Notes: generated by a model not told the origin, from the sequence alone. Counted from the first letter of the stretch, positions 1 to 11,370 are shown. The stretch: 64,000 bases of DNA from Marmoricola sp. (GCA_025965315.1 JAOPXD010000029.1:1-64000); one strand, 5' to 3'. Numbers and translations: made by a program.

Positions 1-1846
<1,846 letters not shown>

Positions 1847-1850
<4 letters not shown>

Positions 1851-2497
1851 GCCGCGGCTCCCTGGGTAAACAACGGATGGGCCGGTCGGTAGAAGCGATT
1901 GGCTTGAGTCTCGGTCGGTTGTCGCGGGTGGCTACAGCGCGTAGTCGGGTCGGTGAGGCCGACCTGCGCCAAGCGCACCTCGACAGCTCGCACTGAGGCG
2001 CCGAACAGGTGCGCCAGCTTGGCTGGCGACTGGACACCGCTGTACCAAGCTCGTTGTAACTGGACCTTCGGCACGAGAACGCAGCCCGCGAAGTAGTCGG
2101 CCGCTGCCTCACCTTGGTCCCAGCCGGACTGCTGATGACCGTCCTGATAGAGCTGGTCGTACTTCGAGTGGTCAACGATGTGTTTGTACTCGTGCATAAG
2201 AGTGAACCGCTGGCGTGCGACCGGCTCGTTCTCGTTCAGAACAATCAGCCAATGGTCACCGTTCCAGTAGCTCAGCCCGGACGTCGGAATAGAGCGCTGC
2301 GTAACGCGAATGCGAGGTAGCTCGACGACGACAGAGGCCTGCAGGGCCGGCGCATCGCTCGCGGTCAGGCGGCGAAAGAGGTTGGCCTGGCGCTCTGCGA
2401 CTCGTCGGGCCTCGGCGGATGTCAAAGCGTGCTCCGGGGTTACGGCACGCAAGGCCGCCAGGACGCTCGTTCGGTGTATCTGTTGTTCGATGGTCAT
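1847..2497 (-). CDS. ImmA/IrrE-family metallo-endopeptidase
   Basis: HExxH motif (MHEYKHIVDH); 4-nt overlap with recombinase start; next to XRE gene. Confidence 0.88.
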
Positions 2498-2524
2498 GTT
2501 GGCCTCCTTCCGTTTTAAATCGTT

Positions 2525-2905
2525 CTACTGCTCGTCCTCGCCGTTCCTCGGACCAGATGTGTCCTGGATGCCGAGGTCGCGCTGGATGATGGCTTCAATC
2601 TCGTTGCGTGCCTCGGCCGATAGCTGCCCGTCGTACTTAGTACGTAGGTAGGGGCGTATGTTCGGCAGGCCGCGCGGCGTCGGGTAGCCGGCTAAGACGT
2701 AGAGGTCGGCAACGGGTACGCCCAGCGTCTTGGCAATCTGTCCGAGGACTTCGGCCCGCGGGCTACTCACCTGGCCAGCCTCCAGGCGCACAATCTGGGC
2801 CATGTTGACGTCAACCGCGGCCGCCAGGGCTCGAGTGCTCAGCCCCAGTTCTTGGCGGCGTGCACGGAGGTAGTCGCCGAGGTCCTTTGCTTGCGTGTCG
2901 TCCAT
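2525..2905 (-). CDS. XRE-family HTH transcriptional regulator
   Basis: LGDYLRARRQELGLSTRALAAAVDVNMAQIVRLEAGQ. Start at 2905 (MDDTQAKD) preferred over 2974 because of an upstream GGAG and because the longer ORF runs through the operator. Confidence 0.85.
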   Translation of the reverse strand: MDDTQAKDLGDYLRARRQELGLSTRALAAAVDVNMAQIVRLEAGQVSSPRAEVLGQIAKTLGVPVADLYVLAGYPTPRGLPNIRPYLRTKYDGQLSAEARNEIEAIIQRDLGIQDTSGPRNGEDEQ

Positions 2906-2943
2906 TGAAGCTCCGTCAGTTAGTACTCTTATTGTACCTGAAG

Positions 2944-2961
2944 CGATGCGAGAACGCATCA
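2944..2961. promoter_or_regulatory. Operator copy 1 (imperfect 18-bp palindrome)
   Basis: CGATGCGAGAACGCATCA; matches the copies at 6727 and 6762; just upstream of a minus-strand TACAAT -10 (2932-2937). Confidence 0.75.
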
Positions 2962-2992
2962 CTTCGTTGTGCATTCCACACCGCTCAGGCTG

Positions 2993-3367
2993 TTACATCT
3001 GCGGTCGAGGTTCATCGGGGTCTTGCTCGGTGCGCCACTGCTCGACAGTGTTACTAGCCTCGGACAACGGGAGCCATTCCGGGCGGTCGAATGGCGGAAC
3101 GCGGTCCCTGATTCCGTGTTCGTAGCTCAGCCACGACCGGGCGCGCTCTATCTCCGGTATCGACATGCCCGCGATGATGCCGCGAGCCGGCAGACGCGGC
3201 ATGACCAGCGTCTGGTCGACACAATCGACCAGCACCACGCAGTTCTCGCAGATGGCCTTCGCGACCTTCGCTCGGAACGGTTCGAGCCGGGTGTTGCAGT
3301 CGAAGTATTTGTCCACGACGAAGGCGGGGAGGTCGGCGCAGTTGGCCCCCTCAAGCGAGGACCTCAT
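2993..3367 (-). CDS. WhiB-like Fe-S transcription factor
   Basis: NCADLPAFVVDKYF...ICENCVVLVDC cysteine pattern with GIIAGMS turn motif. Confidence 0.75.
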   Translation of the reverse strand: MRSSLEGANCADLPAFVVDKYFDCNTRLEPFRAKVAKAICENCVVLVDCVDQTLVMPRLPARGIIAGMSIPEIERARSWLSYEHGIRDRVPPFDRPEWLPLSEASNTVEQWRTEQDPDEPRPQM

Positions 3368-4356
3368 GCGTCGCCTCGCAGCCAGTCACCCCCTTCGCCT
3401 CGCAGGCACGACAACAGCTCAGCATCGGTCGTCACGCGGTAGTTGGCCGCCTTGAGATGGCGGGCGTTGGTAATGCGCTCGGCAAGCTTGCTGGCCCGCC
3501 GCTCGTCCGGCACCACCCACACGATGAGTGGGAAGACACCGTGCTCGGCCTCGGCCTGGCCGCTGCGGCGGTAAGCCTCGTAGCGGTCGCATTGCTTCAG
3601 TACAGTCGGCAGACTTTCGGTTCCCCTATCGACCTCGATGAACCAATGCTCTTCAAAGTCAGCGTCGTCGGGAGTCACGGTGATGGCGAACAGGTCGGGC
3701 TTGAGGACTTCGGTTCCGCCGAAACTGGTGAAGCGGCGCCAGGCTCGCGGCTCAATCACGCACTGCAAGACAGAGATACTGCCGCCGGCTCGTTCGGCCT
3801 GAACCAGCGCCAAGCGGACGTCTGCAATGGCGAGGTAGTGCGCGATAAAGCGCTCGCCGGGTTCGCGGACCGTGCCGGTGGCACCACGGCCGCTGCGCAG
3901 GTTGCGGAGCCGCTGACCAACGGATGTCAGCATCCAAGTGCTCGACGTCGAGCCCGCGTGAAGGCCACCGATATGTCGCCGCGTGCGCTCGATGAGCTGG
4001 TCTCGCTCGAGGCGCGCCAGGACCCGGCGGGCGACTCTTGCTCCTGAACCTTCTGAACTGTGGTCATAGAAGCAAAAGGATTCGATGTGCTTGCCCGTCA
4101 GGAAACGGTGCTCGGCTACCAGGTCGAGAACAGCGACGTCGCGAGGGCTGAGCCGAGAAAGGACATCGGTGAGCCCAGCTTGCCCGGGACCCCGGGCCCG
4201 GCGTTTGCGAACTGACGAGGACGGATTAGGAACAGACAGTCTTTCGTGTCCGCTAAATCGCTCGACGGGCTGCTGACCTGCGTCTCCGCCTTCGCGGTGG
4301 TCGTTTCGGCTGGTACGGCGACCGGTACAGCTGGAGTCAGGTCGGGTGCCGCTCAT
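3364..4356 (-). CDS. Replication-relaxation family protein
   Basis: LSPRDVAVLDLVAEHRFLTGKHIESFCF...RVLARLERDQLIERTRRHIGG; 4-nt overlaps with both neighbours. Confidence 0.75.
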   Translation of the reverse strand: MSGTRPDSSCTGRRTSRNDHREGGDAGQQPVERFSGHERLSVPNPSSSVRKRRARGPGQAGLTDVLSRLSPRDVAVLDLVAEHRFLTGKHIESFCFYDHSSEGSGARVARRVLARLERDQLIERTRRHIGGLHAGSTSSTWMLTSVGQRLRNLRSGRGATGTVREPGERFIAHYLAIADVRLALVQAERAGGSISVLQCVIEPRAWRRFTSFGGTEVLKPDLFAITVTPDDADFEEHWFIEVDRGTESLPTVLKQCDRYEAYRRSGQAEAEHGVFPLIVWVVPDERRASKLAERITNARHLKAANYRVTTDAELLSCLRGEGGDWLRGDA

Positions 4357-6515
4357 ACTTGCCTCCGGCGGCGTCCCGTTGTGCCGAGTTGGTCAGCCGG
4401 GGCCAAACCGTCGACCAGACTCTGGAAACCACGTTCAACCTCGTCAAGCGACCGACCGTAGCGTTCACGACTCATCCGGCGCAGCGCTTCTGGGTCCGAA
4501 ATGGCGGGGCTTGGCGGGAGAGTGCGGCCTGATGCGTAGGGATTGACCTTTCCGTTCGCGAACAGGCTGGCGTAGACCTCGTACTGCCCAAGCGACGTCA
4601 GGTCCTCGGGTGAAATCTCGGGGTGGCCCTTGCTGAATGTGACGGCGTCCTCATGACTCATCTGAAAAAGCACTCTGCTGCGGCAGTTGGCCAAAACGGC
4701 ACTCTTGAGCTCAGTGCCATATTGGGCGGCGAACTGATTTCCGAGCGTCCAAGAAGCGCCGAATCCCCTCGATTGGGCCAGCGCTTCGCCGATGTCGCCC
4801 AGGTGGAGGTAGTCCTGGGCCTCGTCAATGGTCACCATGATGGGGTGACGACGTTCTTGAGGGATGGCGGCGCGGGATTGGATGGCCTGCCACAACTGAG
4901 CGACCACCAACGACCCGAGCAACTTGCTGGTCTCGTTCCCGATGACGCCCCGGCGCAGCGGCACCAGCAAAATCTTGCGTTCGGTCAGCACTTGGCGCAT
5001 ATCGAATCGTGGCTCGACTTGGCCGACCACGGCTCGCAGACCTGGGTCGAGGAACCACTGGCGAAGACGATTCATGACCGGCGCGATGGCGGCACTGCGT
5101 TCCGCTTCCGACAACTTCTCGTACCAAGCCCAAAACGGGCCGAGCGCGATTGGGTCGTTGATGTGCTGGGTGAGCGACCGGCGAAAGCCGGTGTTGGTCA
5201 GTAGCAGCGGCAACATGACCAGCGAGGTGTTCGGGTGACGCGCCAATGTGAGGAGTGAACAGTTGAGGATGTCGTGCATCCGCGGGCCCCAAGCATCGGC
5301 ACCGTACATCGCCCTGAATACGGCGAGGACGCCATCGGCCACAACCTCAGCTGATTGACCCGGCGCGACATGAACGACGTTGAGCCCGACTGGTCTGGTC
5401 TCAGTTGGGTCTAGGACGACCACATCCCTGTGACGGTGTTCGGGGACGTGCTGCAGGACGTCTGCGAGGACGAGGTCACCTTTCGGCTCTATGACGCATA
5501 CCGCGCGGCCGTCAGCAATGTCTTGAGCTATGAGCCGTCCGAGCAAGGTCGACTTCCCGGCGTTCGTGGGAGATGTTACGAGCAGGTGCTGCAACGCGTT
5601 TCGCGCCGACAAACGAAGCGGCACGTCAACTCGTCCTGGCGCAGTACTGACCGCCACGACGCGGCCGGAGGTCGTACCGGGCGCCGGCTGTAGCAGCCGC
5701 GGGTGCAGCGGAGGCTGACCGGGCATGGCGGCATCGCCGACAGGCCACGCCGTCGCGACAGCCAAGACCTCGGCGATGTTCAGGCGCAATGGCCAGCCCC
5801 ATGGCGGCCGGGCTCCGACGTTGATACGGGTCGAAGACTCGCGGCGAAGCTTTAGCTGAACCCCAGGGCCCTCGTTCGTCCGCAGGGCACTCAGGACGTC
5901 GTGAGCAAGGTTACGACGGCGTGATGGCGACGGGGCGCTCACTCCGATGCGCACTGCGCAGGCGAAGCCATGGTCCGATGTCTTGGTTCGCAGCGCGGCA
6001 CGCTTCTCTCCATCCACGGGCCCACCGTTGCCGCGCCACAGCACAGCCCACCATGGGGCGGCGACCGACGACGGGCTGTTGTTGGGCACGGACAACGGCA
6101 CGCGCCCCGGACCAAGGACCACTTGCAGGACGAGGCACTCGTCCTCACCGGCTCCTGCGAGTGCTGTGTGAATGACCCGGGCACTATCTTCGATGCCAGC
6201 CGTCCGGAAGCTGCGGTGACGCGTTGTTGCCTTGACCTGACGAGCCACCGCGACCGGCGCGCGCTGACGGGCGCTGGTCACGACGGTTCCGGCGGTCAGT
6301 GTTGTGAGGAGGTTCGCTACCGCCGAAGCCTGGGGCGGCGGGCAGCCCACCCAGAACGTGACGACCCCGTTGCTACCGCGCGTTTCAAAGACCAACCGAG
6401 TTCCGCGCTGGTCACTCGATAGCCGTCGCAAAAGTGCCAAGCACGCCGTCTCGTCGAGGGGACGATGCCAGTGAATTTGGCGCCAGACCATGCGAGGGTC
6501 CGTCTGAGCACTCAT
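4353..6515 (-). CDS. TraG/VirD4-like conjugative DNA-transfer ATPase
   Basis: HLLVTSPTNAGKSTLLGRLIAQDI (Walker A), VTIDEAQDYL (Walker B), VVLDPTETRPVGLNVV. Confidence 0.8.
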   Translation of the reverse strand: MSAQTDPRMVWRQIHWHRPLDETACLALLRRLSSDQRGTRLVFETRGSNGVVTFWVGCPPPQASAVANLLTTLTAGTVVTSARQRAPVAVARQVKATTRHRSFRTAGIEDSARVIHTALAGAGEDECLVLQVVLGPGRVPLSVPNNSPSSVAAPWWAVLWRGNGGPVDGEKRAALRTKTSDHGFACAVRIGVSAPSPSRRRNLAHDVLSALRTNEGPGVQLKLRRESSTRINVGARPPWGWPLRLNIAEVLAVATAWPVGDAAMPGQPPLHPRLLQPAPGTTSGRVVAVSTAPGRVDVPLRLSARNALQHLLVTSPTNAGKSTLLGRLIAQDIADGRAVCVIEPKGDLVLADVLQHVPEHRHRDVVVLDPTETRPVGLNVVHVAPGQSAEVVADGVLAVFRAMYGADAWGPRMHDILNCSLLTLARHPNTSLVMLPLLLTNTGFRRSLTQHINDPIALGPFWAWYEKLSEAERSAAIAPVMNRLRQWFLDPGLRAVVGQVEPRFDMRQVLTERKILLVPLRRGVIGNETSKLLGSLVVAQLWQAIQSRAAIPQERRHPIMVTIDEAQDYLHLGDIGEALAQSRGFGASWTLGNQFAAQYGTELKSAVLANCRSRVLFQMSHEDAVTFSKGHPEISPEDLTSLGQYEVYASLFANGKVNPYASGRTLPPSPAISDPEALRRMSRERYGRSLDEVERGFQSLVDGLAPADQLGTTGRRRRQV

Positions 6516-6703
6516 TTGGAGCCCTCTGCCGTGCTCTTCTTCTCGCTTGCCTCAGCGTCGGCCTCCATCTGTGCCTGAGCCAGTGCGATGGCTGCGCGCG
6601 ACAGCCGACGCAGGTCAACCGGGTCGCGCTGAACGCTGCGGACCGAGATGCGGTGCGGGCGCCGAGAACTGCGACCGCGTGAGTACTTGTACGTACGTGC
6701 CAT
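6512..6703 (-). CDS. Small basic protein, first gene of transfer operon
   Basis: MARTYKYSRGRSSRRPHR...; AAGGAAGGGGG upstream; 4-nt overlap with next gene. The 90-aa track ORF starts inside the promoter/operator. Confidence 0.6.
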   Translation of the reverse strand: MARTYKYSRGRSSRRPHRISVRSVQRDPVDLRRLSRAAIALAQAQMEADAEASEKKSTAEGSK

Positions 6704-6726
6704 TGATACCCCCTTCCTTGGTTGTC

Positions 6727-6744
6727 TGATGCACTTTCGCATCA
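6727..6744. promoter_or_regulatory. Operator copy 2
   Basis: TGATGCACTTTCGCATCA. Confidence 0.78.
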
Positions 6745-6753
6745 TTGAACCTT

Positions 6754-6784
6754 TGAGTATGTGATGCGAATTCGCATCAGTCAA
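6754..6784 (-). promoter_or_regulatory. Transfer-operon promoter with operator copy 3 (6762-6779) filling the -35/-10 spacer
   Basis: Minus strand TTGACT-(17 nt: GATGCGAATTCGCATCA)-CATACT; TGATGCGAATTCGCATCA is a perfect 18-bp palindrome. Confidence 0.8.
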
Positions 6785-6869
6785 CAGGCAGGTGCGCCCG
6801 TCCCGCTGGCGACCGGAACAAGGTCAACAGAGGTGGGACGGACACGATTTCGTTGTCGATTCCACGTCG

Positions 6870-7076
6870 CTACCAGCCGTTGTCTCGGCCCCGCAGCCAG
6901 CGCACGAGGACGCACGCGCCACCGGCTAGCCCAGCGATGATGATGAGCGGCACGGCGAGATGCTCAATGACCTGGACAGCCCACTGGAGCACGAGCACGC
7001 CGACGAGCAGGCAGACCGCAGCCCCCAGGAGGCGCGCGATGAAGGAGCGGCCGCCTGGGGGCTGGTAGGGGCTCAT
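6870..7076 (-). CDS. Small membrane protein
   Basis: MSPYQPPGGRSFIARLLGAAVCLLVGVLVLQWAVQVIEHLAVPLIIIAGLAGGACVLVRWLRGRDNGW, two hydrophobic segments; 4-nt overlap with upstream gene. Confidence 0.6.
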   Translation of the reverse strand: MSPYQPPGGRSFIARLLGAAVCLLVGVLVLQWAVQVIEHLAVPLIIIAGLAGGACVLVRWLRGRDNGW

Positions 7077-7273
7077 CGGATGTTGCGAGCCGAGCGGTGC
7101 GCGGCATCGAGCGCCGCTCGTGTTACCGCTTCCATCTGCGACTGGGTGTCGCGCTGAACCTGCCGGAGCTGCTTGGCTGCATTCTTCTGCCCGTCGTCGT
7201 GGCCCCACATGAATGCTGCGAGAGCTGTGGCGCAAAGGGCGACGACGACGAGGAACAAGACCAGGCCGACCAC
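7073..7273 (-). CDS. Small single-TM protein
   Basis: MVGLVLFLVVVALCATALAAFMWGHDDGQKNAAKQLRQVQRD... Confidence 0.6.
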   Translation of the reverse strand: MVGLVLFLVVVALCATALAAFMWGHDDGQKNAAKQLRQVQRDTQSQMEAVTRAALDAAHRSARNIR

Positions 7274-7278
7274 GACGG

Positions 7279-7611
7279 CTACCTGTACCTAAGAGCTCGC
7301 TCAAGCGAACTGAGCTCTGAGATGAGGAAATGCGCATGGGCAGATTTGATGGCGTTCAGCTCGTTGGTCGCGTCGGGGCACTCCAGCTGCAAACTCTGGA
7401 CGAGGCGAGCGACCCTTGCGACATGGCCGGCTGCTGCACCGCACGCCGCTGACGCCACGTCGAGCTTGGCGAGCGCGACCTGCTCATCGTTGAAGGCGCG
7501 GCTGATGCGCAGCTCGGTCGAGGCTCGACCTGCGGAGATGCTGCGTTCCAGGCGTTTGCTGTCACGACGGGCGAGCCCGCCGCCTCCGCTGTAGGGGACT
7601 ACGTCGCTCAT
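7279..7611 (-). CDS. Hypothetical protein
   Basis: 110-aa ORF with TTTCCTTCC-like (minus-strand AGGAAGGAAA) upstream signal; co-directional with transfer genes. Confidence 0.55.
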   Translation of the reverse strand: MSDVVPYSGGGGLARRDSKRLERSISAGRASTELRISRAFNDEQVALAKLDVASAACGAAAGHVARVARLVQSLQLECPDATNELNAIKSAHAHFLISELSSLERALRYR

Positions 7612-7662
7612 TTCATTTCCTTCCTGTTGGATGGGGCACCGGCGGACTGCCGACGACTTGGT

Positions 7663-7926
7663 CTACGCGCAGCTGCGCAGGAGCGCTTCGAGCTCGGCGG
7701 CGTAGCGCGCATCCAGTTCTGCGGTGGCGGCCCGACAACTCGGGTGTCGAACCAGCTGGTCATGAAGAGCGTCGATGCGCTCCCACGAACTGGTCGGCGA
7801 CGGTCCGGTTGCGGTCGCGGCGCCGAAGCCCTTGATGATTCCGGCGACTTTGGCATGGTTCCGGAGGCACCACAGCGGGTCCATCCAGGGTGTGTCTTCT
7901 GGTTCGTACTCGGCGAAGGTGTTCAC
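7663..7926 (-). CDS. Hypothetical protein
   Basis: 87-aa ORF MNTFAEYEPEDTPWMDPLWCLRNHAKVAG..., GGAGCC upstream. Confidence 0.55.
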   Translation of the reverse strand: MNTFAEYEPEDTPWMDPLWCLRNHAKVAGIIKGFGAATATGPSPTSSWERIDALHDQLVRHPSCRAATAELDARYAAELEALLRSCA

Positions 7927-8053
7927 AGGAGGCTCCTTGGTAGCGGTACTACCTCAGATGTTCCGGGCGCCGAGCGGGGTATGTCTGTCCGTGAGTTCTC
8001 CCCAAACCGGACCTGGAGGGGGAACCTCCTGAGGGTGCAACCGAAGGGCAGCA

Positions 8054-8082
8054 TTGCAATATAACGCGATATATCGTACAAT
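8054..8082 (+). promoter_or_regulatory. Promoter of the cargo operon with palindromic spacer
   Basis: TTGCAA-17 nt-TACAAT; spacer contains CGATATATCG palindrome; ATG at 8096 implies a very short leader. Confidence 0.65.
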
Positions 8083-8095
8083 AGTTGTCGTAACA

Positions 8096-8632
8096 ATGAC
8101 CGCCGAGCAACACACACCGGAACAGGTACCACAGCAGGAGCAAGCGCCGCTCCTGTTCGACTTGGAGCGGATGCCGCAGGCACAGATTCGATATCTTGGT
8201 CGAGCGCTATCTCGGCAGGCCATCGAGCTACTCGAGCCCGACACCGATTGGTCAACCCGACAGCAGATACTGCGGCAAGCGCACCAGGGCGCACCGTACG
8301 CCGTCTACGAGGCCTTCAGTGGCGCGTTGGCTGCGTACTTCAACGCAGACCCCGTCGCCCGTTTCCCGTTCTTCAGTCGCCTCATTTGGAGTGGCCGAAA
8401 ATACGAAGCCCTTGCTGCCTACGAAGCGGTACGTGGTTTCCTGGGCACCCCCGTGGAGGAGCTGGCGATAGCCACTCTGGCGGCTGTCGATGCCGAGCTG
8501 TGGAGCCTTCCCGGGTGGCCGTCCGAGCACGCCGACGAGGCCCTGCCAGCGGAATACAGAGCGCGCTTCGACGCGTGGTCCGAAGCGATGGACAAGGACT
8601 GTCCTACGAGCCCCGGCAGGCCTGCGGAATAG
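8096..8632 (+). CDS. Hypothetical protein
   Basis: MTAEQHTPEQVPQQEQAPLLFDLERMPQAQIRYLGRAL...; start chosen from promoter position. Confidence 0.6.
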   Translation: MTAEQHTPEQVPQQEQAPLLFDLERMPQAQIRYLGRALSRQAIELLEPDTDWSTRQQILRQAHQGAPYAVYEAFSGALAAYFNADPVARFPFFSRLIWSGRKYEALAAYEAVRGFLGTPVEELAIATLAAVDAELWSLPGWPSEHADEALPAEYRARFDAWSEAMDKDCPTSPGRPAE

Positions 8633-8674
8633 ACGCGAGAGGACCCAGGTCCAAGCGAGCCTCATAATCTGAGT

Positions 8675-11296
8675 ATGAGTGGCGACGTTGTGCGAGGCGA
8701 CTTGGCCAAGGAGATTGGTAGGGCAATTCGCAGTGGTATGGACGTGGCATTCACGACGGCCCACCTGAACGCGGACAACTCTGTCTACGGCCCGCTCCTG
8801 GCTTCAATCTTGGCGCAAGTCTTTCCGCGTACGTGGTCGAAGAACCAGAACGAAGCTTTTCAGACTGCCATGCGGCTTGCTGCTGAAGCCTTGCCTGGGG
8901 AGTCTGAGTACCAGTTCGCTGATGGCCGCGTAGACCGTCACTTGCGCCGACACGTCACCTACCGCGAGCTCGCGCAGCTGATGACGGCTAGTGGTGTGGA
9001 CGACTTCAATCCGCGGAGGTGGAAGGGTGTCCTGGAAGCGGGCCGAACGCTTATGTTCGGTACTACCGGCGACGGTCGGCTTGAATCTGCGAAGGAGTCC
9101 GAGTTTCGCCGGAATCGTGAGCGGGTGTTCCAGGCAATGTCGGAGGAACTGGCCGCGATGCCCCAGTTGGAGCCGAAGCCTGGAGAACGCGGCATCGGAA
9201 ACTATTCCAACGAGGTGCGTCGGTCCGACATCGAAGACAGAGTGCTCTCGTTTATCAATGATGCTGGCGGGCCAATCGCGCTCGTGGGGGAGTCTGGTAA
9301 CGGTAAGTCTTTCGTAGCTCGTCAGTTGATTCGCGAGGCCTTCAGTGCCCATCGGGTCGCTGAAGTCCACGAAGGACGTGGCGACGAGTCGCTATTCGCG
9401 ACTGACTTGTCGGGTCTCCTGCGGCGCGCGGGATGGGACCAACCTCACCAGTCAGTTGCAGACAAGGTCGACGCCGTACGTGAGGTACTTAAGAATCCGG
9501 CCGCTTTTGACCTTGTGCTCTTCGACAACGTCGACCTATGGGTACTTGAGGCAGTGTTGCCCGATGCCCAAGTCCCCATCCTCATCACGTCGCGTGAGAG
9601 GCTCGGCGACCTAGTTGCTGAAGATGTCATCGTTCCTGAGTTCACCAAGTCTCAGGCTCTCGAGGCTTCGCGCTATCTCCTCCCTGGCCGTGAAGACATC
9701 GAACTCGAAGCGTTGTGTTCGGACGTTGGAAATCGGCCGGTAGTGATTCACATCGCCTGTCACCTCATTTCTGAGGAGCACCTCACGGTGGAGAACTTCA
9801 GGCGGAGCATGGCAGAGAACTCAGCAAAAGTTCTGCGTTCGATGGCAGCGGAGCTGGGCAGACACCACGACCATTTCGGCAACCCAATCAACGGGAACAT
9901 CGTCGGCGTGTATCAGCACACGCTGAATCACATATTTGACGCAGAGAGTGATGGCCGAGGCGGCGACCCGCCCGTAGCAGACGTACTCGATGCGATTTTG
10001 TGGCTAACCGAGTCTGCGGATATTGAATTTATATATGCACTCGCAAGCGACACACTGACGGAGGCTGAGTTCCAACGTGTCCGTGGCGCGGTGAGCGTTC
10101 TTGCTCGCTTTGGCCTGATTACCCACCGCGGTACCTCCATTGAAATCAACACGCTGACTCTTGACGTCCTGCGGCATTTGCAAGGAGACAGAGCTCCCGG
10201 AACGGTGGGGCGTACTCTTAGTCGCTTGAGACAAGCGGCTGTGACTTTTCGGGACCGTGACGCGGACTGGAGAACGTTGACTGCACACGAGCGAGCGGCT
10301 GCATATCGAACTGGCTTCTTTCTTGCGATAGTCCACGTCGATGGAGTTTACGAGTCCATGTTCCCGAACCTCCCAGGGCGCGTGTATCCGCTCCTGAACA
10401 CGATGGTGGCGTATCAAGATTCCGCCTTCTTCGAACCGGACGACGAGCGCCGCTACGGAGTCTTGACTGCCGAGATATCGACGGGAGAGTTGCGCTGGCT
10501 CTGGACCTCCACGAGGTCGAAGGTCGGAGTTCTTGACGGTGACCAAGACGGCGGAATACTCGCGATGGCCTGGTTGGCGCACTGTACTCAGCGGTCGGAC
10601 TACCCAGACGCGTTTGAAAGCTCGGGACACGTTGGAGAGATGTTCCTCGGTCTCACTCGACGAGCACAAACCCAATTTCGCCACGTCTCAATGTCGGTCG
10701 TGCCAGACCCGATAGCGGCCCACTATGGTTCCGAGTGTTGGACCCTGTGCGGAGAATGGCAGGTTCCAAGCATCGACTACGAATTACGTCTTTGCACGCG
10801 ATGTGCTGATTTGGTTCGTCCAGAGAGACGGCTTCTGCGGCTCCGTCTAGGCGCACGACTCATATCGCTAGAAAAGATTGCGGAGAACTACGGTTCTCCC
10901 TGGAATATGCGCCTAATGTTGATGAACGTGCTCTACTATGTTATCGATTCGGAAACTGGGTTCCTGGGCTTTTCGAGATTCTTGGAAGAGATGGATGAGC
11001 AAGAAGTCGCGATGACGCGTGACTTGTATCTGTTCTCCTTGGCTTTAAGCGATGCGGTTCGCCGGATGCGAATGGGTGAGATTGAAGAACTTAGGGTTTT
11101 GGCGGAGTGGGTTGCGGGGAGAATAATTGCCGACCCAATTCCCGCTATGAATCGTGACGTCGCGCTGTTCATTCTCGACGGAATAGCAGAATTGTGCACG
11201 GCGGCTAACCTGTTGGAGAGCGCGGATAACGCGCGAGCGTCCCAGCGCGTCATCGAATCAATGCCGAATGTGGCGCCCGCAGATGGGACGGCATAG
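8675..11296 (+). CDS. STAND/NB-ARC-like P-loop NTPase, candidate defence sensor
   Basis: PIALVGESGNGKSFVARQLIREAF (Walker A), DLVLFDNVDLW (Walker B), VPILITSRERLGDL; C-terminal CWTLC...CTRC. Confidence 0.75.
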   Translation: MSGDVVRGDLAKEIGRAIRSGMDVAFTTAHLNADNSVYGPLLASILAQVFPRTWSKNQNEAFQTAMRLAAEALPGESEYQFADGRVDRHLRRHVTYRELAQLMTASGVDDFNPRRWKGVLEAGRTLMFGTTGDGRLESAKESEFRRNRERVFQAMSEELAAMPQLEPKPGERGIGNYSNEVRRSDIEDRVLSFINDAGGPIALVGESGNGKSFVARQLIREAFSAHRVAEVHEGRGDESLFATDLSGLLRRAGWDQPHQSVADKVDAVREVLKNPAAFDLVLFDNVDLWVLEAVLPDAQVPILITSRERLGDLVAEDVIVPEFTKSQALEASRYLLPGREDIELEALCSDVGNRPVVIHIACHLISEEHLTVENFRRSMAENSAKVLRSMAAELGRHHDHFGNPINGNIVGVYQHTLNHIFDAESDGRGGDPPVADVLDAILWLTESADIEFIYALASDTLTEAEFQRVRGAVSVLARFGLITHRGTSIEINTLTLDVLRHLQGDRAPGTVGRTLSRLRQAAVTFRDRDADWRTLTAHERAAAYRTGFFLAIVHVDGVYESMFPNLPGRVYPLLNTMVAYQDSAFFEPDDERRYGVLTAEISTGELRWLWTSTRSKVGVLDGDQDGGILAMAWLAHCTQRSDYPDAFESSGHVGEMFLGLTRRAQTQFRHVSMSVVPDPIAAHYGSECWTLCGEWQVPSIDYELRLCTRCADLVRPERRLLRLRLGARLISLEKIAENYGSPWNMRLMLMNVLYYVIDSETGFLGFSRFLEEMDEQEVAMTRDLYLFSLALSDAVRRMRMGEIEELRVLAEWVAGRIIADPIPAMNRDVALFILDGIAELCTAANLLESADNARASQRVIESMPNVAPADGTA

Positions 11297-11370
11297 ATTG
11301 TCCGTATTCTGAACCTGAATTTCTCGCACTTGTTCCAAATTGATTGCGACAATGATATTGTGTTTAGTAA

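Noticed and set aside
6512-6784. 90-aa ORF starting at 6784
   Set aside because: Its N-terminal 27 codons are the promoter/operator region; start at 6703 with an RBS is better supported.
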